Shown here in pieces: positions 58,476-64,000 of a stretch of DNA of 64,000 bases (position 1 is its first letter; every line of letters begins with the position of its first letter). This stretch comes from Dactylorhiza incarnata. Its lineage: Eukaryota; Streptophyta; Magnoliopsida; Asparagales; Orchidaceae. The translations under genes and the position numbers were made by a program. The stretch covers positions 4,402,001-4,466,000 of the forward strand of contig JAWHQI010000166.1 in assembly GCA_033032865.1 (NCBI GenBank), written 5' to 3'. Below the pieces are notes generated by a model. The model did no database searches. It was not told where the DNA came from and saw nothing but the letters and a program-made list of their open reading frames with translations.

Positions 58476-58790
58476 GTTTTTCCCCCGAGATGGCTCCACT
58501 AGCCGGGCTCTCACTAGCCGGCAGGGCAGGATGACCTCTCGGGGAGGCTAAGTAGTTTTCCCCAGAGATGGCTCCGCTAGCCGGGTTCTCACTAGCCGGC
58601 AGGGCAGGATGACCTCTCGGGGAAGCTAAGTAGTTTTTCCCCCGAGATGGCTTCGCTAGCCGGGCTCTCACTAGCCGGCAGGGCAGGATGACCTCTCGGG
58701 GAGGCTAAGTAGTTTTTACCCTCGAGATGGTTCCGCTGGTCGGGCTCTCACTAACTGGCAGGGCGAGATTGGCCTCTCTGGGATACTTAA
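58476..58790 (+). repeat. 79-bp tandem array of T2 (about 4 units)
   Basis: Units start GTTTTTCCCCCGAGATGGC at 58476, 58555, 58633 and 58712. CCGGGCTCTCACTAGCCGGCAGGGC corresponds to the D array in place and wording, but with a different period and sequence. Confidence 0.9.
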
Positions 58791-58907
58791 GAAAATTTTT
58801 CCCAGGATGATGTGGAGTCTTCTCAACTTCACTCAGCGCCACTCGCCGAATATGTAGGGTTGGACTTTTCTTTCCGAGCGTTTAACCCGCTCGAAAAGAG
58901 CGGGGAT

Positions 58908-59803
58908 TGTATACAACCCTGTATTCGCCGAGTGGGTCCCCGGGGCCCAGGGTGTCGCTAGGACCAATATTTTTAAGAGGCCCTGCCCCAGGAAGGAGGG
59001 GCGGGCGGGCTCAAGGTTATTCCCAGAAGGAGGGGGCGAGCCAAGGAGGCGGCCGGACTTCCGCTCGCCCAGCCCAAGGAGGGGGCGAGCCGGGGAGGCG
59101 GGCGGCCTCCCGCTCGCCCAGCCCAAGGAGGGGGGCGACCCGGAGAGGCGAGCCGGGGAGGCGGGCGGCCTCCCGCTCGCCCAGCCCCAGTAGTGGGGCG
59201 GGACGGGGAGGCGGGCGGCCTCCTGCTCGCCCGACCCTAGTAGGGGGCGAGCTGGGGAGGCGGGCGGCCTCCCGCCCGCCCGCCCAACCCAAGTAGTGGG
59301 GCGAGTCAGGGAGGCGGGCGGCCTCCCCGTCGCCCGACCCCAGTAGGGGGGCGAGCCCCCACTCGTCCAGCCCCAGGAAGAGGAGGCAGTCTGCGTTTAG
59401 CATCTTGGAATGGCAGGATTTGGCTGTAGTCAGGCCAAATCTGGGGGCATTTTCGTAATCTCTTAGGCCAGAATCTGGCTATTGGCAGACTAAGCTCAGA
59501 AATCTATAAATAGGACCAAGGGGCACCTTTGAATGCATCACTCTCATTGGGCTACTCTCCCCCTAGGTTTCTTTGGTGGGGGAAGAGAGCCTCCAAAGGT
59601 GCCCCAAGCTCAGCATTGGCTTGGGAGGGGAAGCGCTCTAAGATCTTCCGGTGTGTGGTGGGACCTCCTCGCTGAGCCCTTGGTCTTGTTCCTAGTTCCC
59701 TAAGTTTTTGGCCTAGCGCTCTCCCTTGAGAGAAGTGGGTGTGAGGTCACCCCCTTTGTTGGGGACCCCGAACTCCACAAGAGACCTAGTATTGGTTTCA
59801 ACA
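58908..59803 (+). repeat. 3' LTR of T2
   Basis: 896 bp. Between about 58990 and 59370 it is composed of imperfect repeats of about 50-60 bp around GGGAGGCGGGCGGCCTCCCGCTCGCCC, with GGGAGGC...GCCTCCC palindromes. TATAAATA at 59504. Confidence 0.85.
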
Positions 59804-60712
59804 ACCGCCACTCAGGCTCAACAGCCTTACTACTCAGGCTTACCAGCCCTACACCTCAAGCAAATTGCCCTACAAACTCAGAACACACGTGTTCTTATAG
59901 AGATTATAATTTATGCTTACAGCAGATGACAGTACAGATGTATCCTTCAGCTTTTGTCTTCTGTTGTAGATTCACTGCTGGTGCTGACTTGAAGCAGGGC
60001 TAAAATGCAATAACTTCAGACCTTGCTCCCATCTTATCTTTCTCTTCAGAAGATGAGGAAAGATCAACTTGCTCTCCTTGATTGAATCAGGAAGAGTTAT
60101 CTTCTCTCCTTGTATTTGCTTGCAGGTTCTGGAAGCAGGGAGAGATCACTTCAGGAAGCCGTCAATAAAACAGTAAATATTTTCTCCACTTTTCAGCACT
60201 CCTTCTATAATGCCCTAACTTGTTCTTTTATACGCCATTCCATCTGCAACGACTCTAAGGAGGCCCCTGACACAGTATGGAGGGGAATAGAAAACATTAT
60301 CTTGCTTTATAGTTATTTGCGCCAAAGCAAATCCCGCCAGTACTTTTATTCAAATATGAATCTGTCTCAGCGGTTGGGTTAGACAGTCTTCAGTCTCAGC
60401 GACTGAATTTATCTTTGTCTCAGCGGATCCGCTGAGACAGGTTGTCTTCTCAGTGGATTATGTCTAAATGAAGCTCAGCTGAGGCAGACCCCTTTTCAGC
60501 GGCTCCTGACCTCGTTTCAGCGGTTTAGCTGAGACAATGATGTCTTCTCAGTGGTTTTAACAGTAAAACCACAGAACTTGTTCCAATGTTTGGAACAACC
60601 TAACCCTGCATATACATGATGTAAAATAGGGTTTATCAAATATAATATGTAATTAACATTGAGTGTGATGCCTCTTCAAATCAAGGGAACATTGAGGGCA
60701 ATATTCCCAACA
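59804..60712 (-). repeat. LTR fragment of another Copia-like family (F)
   Basis: The right end ATATTCCCAACA and the minus-strand TATA box GTATAAAAG (60225-60233) indicate an LTR read on the minus strand. Upstream of that TATA box lie many TCTCAGCGG palindrome half-sites (60360-60560). The left end is at the T2 insertion point (ACCGC), so it is probably truncated by T2. Confidence 0.55.
60417..60438. promoter_or_regulatory. 22-bp perfect palindrome in F
   Basis: Half-site GTCTCAGCGGA followed directly by its exact reverse complement. It lies about 190 bp upstream of the F TATA box and is the best of a cluster of CTCAGCGG/CCGCTGAG half-sites. Confidence 0.6.
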
Positions 60713-61187
60713 TCTTCAATCCGGAAAGGAGATTCTGCGCTTTAGGAAACATTCCATTTTAGGCAATACTAATTCCCGACGTTTGCCTTCCATATGTGTG
60801 TCCATCTTCCCGCCAGAGATTTTTCCTTGAAATTCATTTCGATGCGCATGCATACTCCAGGGCTAAAGCCTGGCGTTAGGAATAGTGCCCATCGATAGAG
60901 GATTTATCGTCGAGATGCATATCATCAGGAAGGCTCCATAACGTCTTGACCAACATCTGACACGGTGACAATATCGTCGAGACGCTAACGCCATCGTTAG
61001 AGCTAACACCACACGTTAGTGGTCACTTTTCATCTTTGTCCTATATCAGTGCCCCATTCAGCTTGTAGCATCCAAGTGTCATACATGTGAGTTCCTGTAG
61101 GCTATAAACACAAAACAAGATTGATCAAATATAATATGAAATTTGTTATTCTCAAACCAAAGTGGTGCGGAAAACCATGTTCCAACA
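60713..61187 (-). repeat. S1-family LTR fragment
   Basis: The right end ACCATGTTCCAACA and the preceding TTATTCTCAAACCAAAG...GCGGAAAACC match the start of the S1 LTR in reverse. GGAGATTCTGCGCTTTAGGAA near 60727 matches the S1 LTR near 7240. It holds diverged ACGCCATCGTTAG-type motifs. No purine tract follows on the right, so this is either a 5' or a solo LTR. Confidence 0.7.
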
Positions 61188-63344
61188 AACATCTACGACC
61201 TTTCTTTGTCTGGACGATCTCAAACTCAGAAGCAGTGTTGAGTCCATGGAAAGTATATATTCCCCATTCATTCCCCTCGGGTCACTTTGAAGCATCCTCG
61301 AGTACTCTCCCTACTCCAAAACACCACCCGATCTAAAAATCCACCAACAATGAAAATTACACCCTACTGATGTATTAACATAAAATTGAAGCCTCCAACC
61401 TGCTGCGAAGAAGAGGATCCAGGGGATGAAGGTTTTGTGGCCACTTCCGGCTGCCTCAGGCACTAAAAGGAAAAGAGTCGACGAGGAGCTGGTCGGAGGA
61501 GTACTGCAACTGGTGCTGATGGCCCGATCGCTGCATCTACCTTCCTTCCACCGCAACAGACGAGTTCATCCCCTGTTAAACTGGTCACCGCGGACGAACG
61601 ATTGCAGTTGACAGTCGGAGAGAAAAAGGAGAGCGAGTGAGAGGGAGACAGAGATGGACTGGGTTACTTGGAGGCTTCGTGGTTGGGTAGGGTTTAATTG
61701 GGCTGCCATAAGGTCTTATTAGGTATCATAAAAAGTCCAATTTTTTTGGATTTTCGTGGTCTTCTAGCCATATGAGGTATGTCATTAAATGTTTTCTTAA
61801 GCCATTGTGGTTGGACTCCAATATTACACCATCAAATTCATCACATTCGTCCGATTATATAAAAGATAAAGCTTGATTGTGGTGTCATACTGTCTTCCCT
61901 ATCTCCTCGCTTTGTCTCTCCCCGCGGAGATCTCAGTGGAAGACGACTCTTCTTCTTCCTGGAGAGCATCCTGCAGATGGTGAGGAATTCATGGGTGCAG
62001 TACGAGGAAGAAGATTTGAAAGTTGGGAGAGATAAACCTGAATAACTTTCCGCATGTCAGCATCTCGTGAGCTCCGGACACAGAACTGTGTCCGAGGGTC
62101 GTACCCAAAAAAATTTGCCAAATATACCACTAGGTTGATGCGAGCCATCTACTTACATTTCTAGAAAATTTAGACCTATCGGCGCTAACCTCGTCTCACC
62201 GTCTCTCAACACGCTGTCGAGAAAAAAATATTGTGCTTGAACACTTTATCACAACCACTAAGCTCGGCTATTTTGAACTTGGATAATGGTTAAGGATACA
62301 CAAATTCATGTAAATTTATAAGCGGTTAAATTCTGCGTACTCGAGGCAAAGCACTATCGGGCGCTACCTTCTCGATCGAATCAAACATCAACTACAACTG
62401 CGATCCAATGTCATATATAACCTCTCTTCTCATTTGAAAAGTAGCATTTGTTAAGAATGAATTTTTTTCTAAATTCTATCGTAGTGTTTTTCTTTGACTT
62501 CTTCAAAAACAATTACCGAAGACTGCTATGCCCTTTTCTGCCTATTGTCTGATGGATTTACACCGCGAAAGAAGAAGTCATTGAAACACAATAGCTCAAA
62601 ATCATATCCTTTTTCTCTTTATATGCGAGAACAATGATCAAATACTTTTACTACTTTCCTGTATACATAATATGTCAAATGTTTTGAATCAAAAATTTCT
62701 TTTGATTTTGATGTTATTAAGGAATTTCTTATGAAATATAAAGCGTGAAAAATGGTCTCATACATTGAATACATAGTGAAAGAAAAAAATCGCATTTGAT
62801 TTGATGTTATTAAGGAACAAATGCGAGGGGAAAATGTTTTGAATCAAAAAGGATTTTGATTTTGGTGTTATTAAGGAACACGTACTTGTGCGAAATGTTT
62901 TGAATCAAAAAAGACGGATTTTTACAAAAACTATCATCAAGTCACTCAGGTATACCAGAAAGTGAATATTATATATTTCAAAAGATATATGGTTAGGCAT
63001 CCAATCTACAAAAAAGTCCAATTGTTTTGAACTTTTTATTTTTGGAACGGGATATTCACAGAATCACAATGAAAAGGATCAAACTCTATGCGATGATATT
63101 TCCATAAGATTCCTCTTTCTTATTCTTAAGCAAGCCTCCGAGAAGGCTTATTTGATCCATGATTTGTGTTTCAACTTTCTTTTCCTTCTTGTTTGCTTCG
63201 AGAAAGATCTCGATCAATTCCAATTCTTTCTTTTTCTATTGGCAAAAGGCAGTGTTGGAATGATCTTAGCTGAATATTTAGACAAGGGAAGAAAAAAATG
63301 ACAACGAGACAATTGTGAATTTGGTTGAGCTCCCATTACTGAAA
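61188..63344. other. unassigned flanking DNA
   Basis: No retroelement hallmark or recognisable protein. A GC-richer stretch around 61370-61670 and a minus-strand frame of 71 residues (61933-62148, MARINLVVYLANFFGYDPRT) could be gene debris, but show no known domain. From 62680 to 62910 TGTTTTGAATCAAAAA and GTTATTAAGGAA recur three times each. Confidence 0.4.
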
Positions 63345-63490
63345 CCAAAAAACTATGGGACATACGCCAACACATATTTCACAAGCAATACAATTATCAA
63401 ATTCAAAGTGAATTCGACCACGAAAACACTACAATGTTATTGATTTTTCATAAGGATATCAATAGTGATAGGTAAATGATTTGTAAAAAA
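63345..63490 (-). pseudogene. ndhI: nuclear copy of plastid ndhI fragment
   Basis: On the minus strand, TATCCTTATGAAAAAT...CGTGGTCGAATTCACTTTGA...TGTATTGCTTGTGAAATATG encodes the NdhI stretch YPYEK...[20 protein letters not shown] around the first 4Fe-4S cluster. One stop and several substitutions, mostly C-to-T/G-to-A, interrupt it. Homology ends abruptly after CCCATAG. The intact gene encodes a subunit of the plastid NDH complex. This is a decayed nuclear transfer with no expected function. Confidence 0.75.
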
Positions 63491-64000
63491 AATGAACCTG
63501 TATAGTTGAAAATAGCAATATATAACCCTAAACCCATGATTCTTTTGTTTAATATTTTATCTGTATGAACGAGCAAAAAATATTATTTAATATGATTGAA
63601 AATTTAATTTATAGAATACGTAGTAAGCCTGGTAAATGATCACAACTGTAAACAAGCGGTTTGTAGATAAGCATTATGAACCATCTAAAAGAAGAGGGAG
63701 ATCTTTCATCACAATTCATGTGGTACGGATCATCAAGGTATTCTGTAACCTTTGAATTCTTTTAGAAGCATTAGATCAGACGCATTATGAAATGTCGAGA
63801 TAAAAACGTTTCTTTCGGGGCGAAATAGTATCATACATTCGATGTGAGCCCTTGCGCGGGGAAGAATTTACAAATCGATAGAGTCGCGCATCAAGTCGAT
63901 GGAAAATACGTATTTTGATGCTCGTGTATCTCACTAACATGAAAAGTTTCTCACCGGCATGATGCTTCGGAACCATGCTCTCTCGCAAAGTCGGCTCCCA
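63491..64000. other. unassigned right edge
   Basis: AT-rich, then a minus-strand frame of 67 residues (63785-63988, RESMVPKHHAGEKLFMLVRY...) with a coding-like feel that I do not recognise. It might be organelle-derived like the neighbouring ndhI piece. No support beyond that. Confidence 0.35.

Larger units (their letters stand above)
58476..59803 (+). mobile_element. T2: 3' end of a Tat-like element related to D
   Basis: Tandem array (58476-58790), spacer, purine-rich CGGGGATT, then a 3' LTR (58908-59803). LTR termini (TGTATACAACCC...GGTTTCAACA) and array motifs resemble D. This is the element into which S1 and S2 inserted. Its 5' part lies beyond the left edge of the window. Confidence 0.8.

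Noticed and set aside
59017..59403. Pro/Arg/Gly-rich ORFs on both strands
   Set aside because: Produced by the GC-rich repeats in the T2 LTR. Open in several frames because of composition.
61933..62148. Possible host gene exon (71-aa minus-strand frame)
   Set aside because: No recognisable domain, no flanking splice structure I could support, and a length within chance expectation.

Overview
This is nuclear DNA of a flowering plant, probably from a repeat-rich, heterochromatic region. The evidence is near-wall-to-wall LTR retrotransposons of plant-specific lineages: Sirevirus-like Copia elements, Athila-type Gypsy, Tat-type Gypsy with a second RNase H, and a chromodomain-bearing chromovirus. 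Their primer-binding sites match plant initiator tRNA-Met and tRNA-Asp, TATA boxes are eukaryotic, and a decayed plastid ndhI fragment lies at the right edge. No ordinary host gene could be recognised.

Layout. 1-8079: a plus-strand, gag-only Sirevirus-like element (called S1), its 5' LTR cut by the window edge. 8080-8091: twelve bases of a tandem array belonging to an older Tat-like element (T2). 8092-58475: one minus-strand Sirevirus-like element (S2) with TSD GTTTT, expanded to 50 kb by insertions. Inside it lie Copia element B (10645-34487, minus, TSD GAGTG), which is split by Athila-like element C (17228-29237, plus, TSD ATGCT), and Tat-like element D (37952-55926, plus, TSD TGAAG), which is split by chromovirus E (46311-51862, minus, TSD CCGC). 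58476-59803: the rest of T2 (tandem array and 3' LTR). 59804-61187: two LTR fragments from further families. 61188-64000: low-copy-looking DNA without a recognisable gene, with a short nuclear plastid insertion near 63.4 kb.

Coding state. C has one uninterrupted gag-pol frame of 1753 residues between near-identical LTRs. E has one uninterrupted 1528-residue polyprotein between apparently identical LTRs. B has a complete complement (gag, protease-integrase, RT-RNase H, and an extra 774-residue ORF) apart from one stop in gag and the C insertion. D, S1 and S2 are defective.

Most interesting patterns. (1) Nearly every family carries, just upstream of the LTR TATA box, a cluster of its own short palindrome. 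(2) In B and S1 the same family-specific palindromes plus a TATA box recur inside the element, in front of the extra ORF (sense in B, antisense in S1), as if the LTR promoter design had been copied to drive it. (3) At a homologous internal site, S1 and S2 each carry their own LTR's motif, which suggests that the two motif sets change together. (4) Three copies of a hairpin in S1 and S2 have compensating stem changes, pointing to a conserved RNA structure. (5) Element D carries two antisense, TATA-driven, apparently intron-containing genes between pol and the 3' LTR.

Limits. All identities were judged by eye. Difference counts between LTRs are approximate, and family names are inferred from motifs and architecture rather than from searches.
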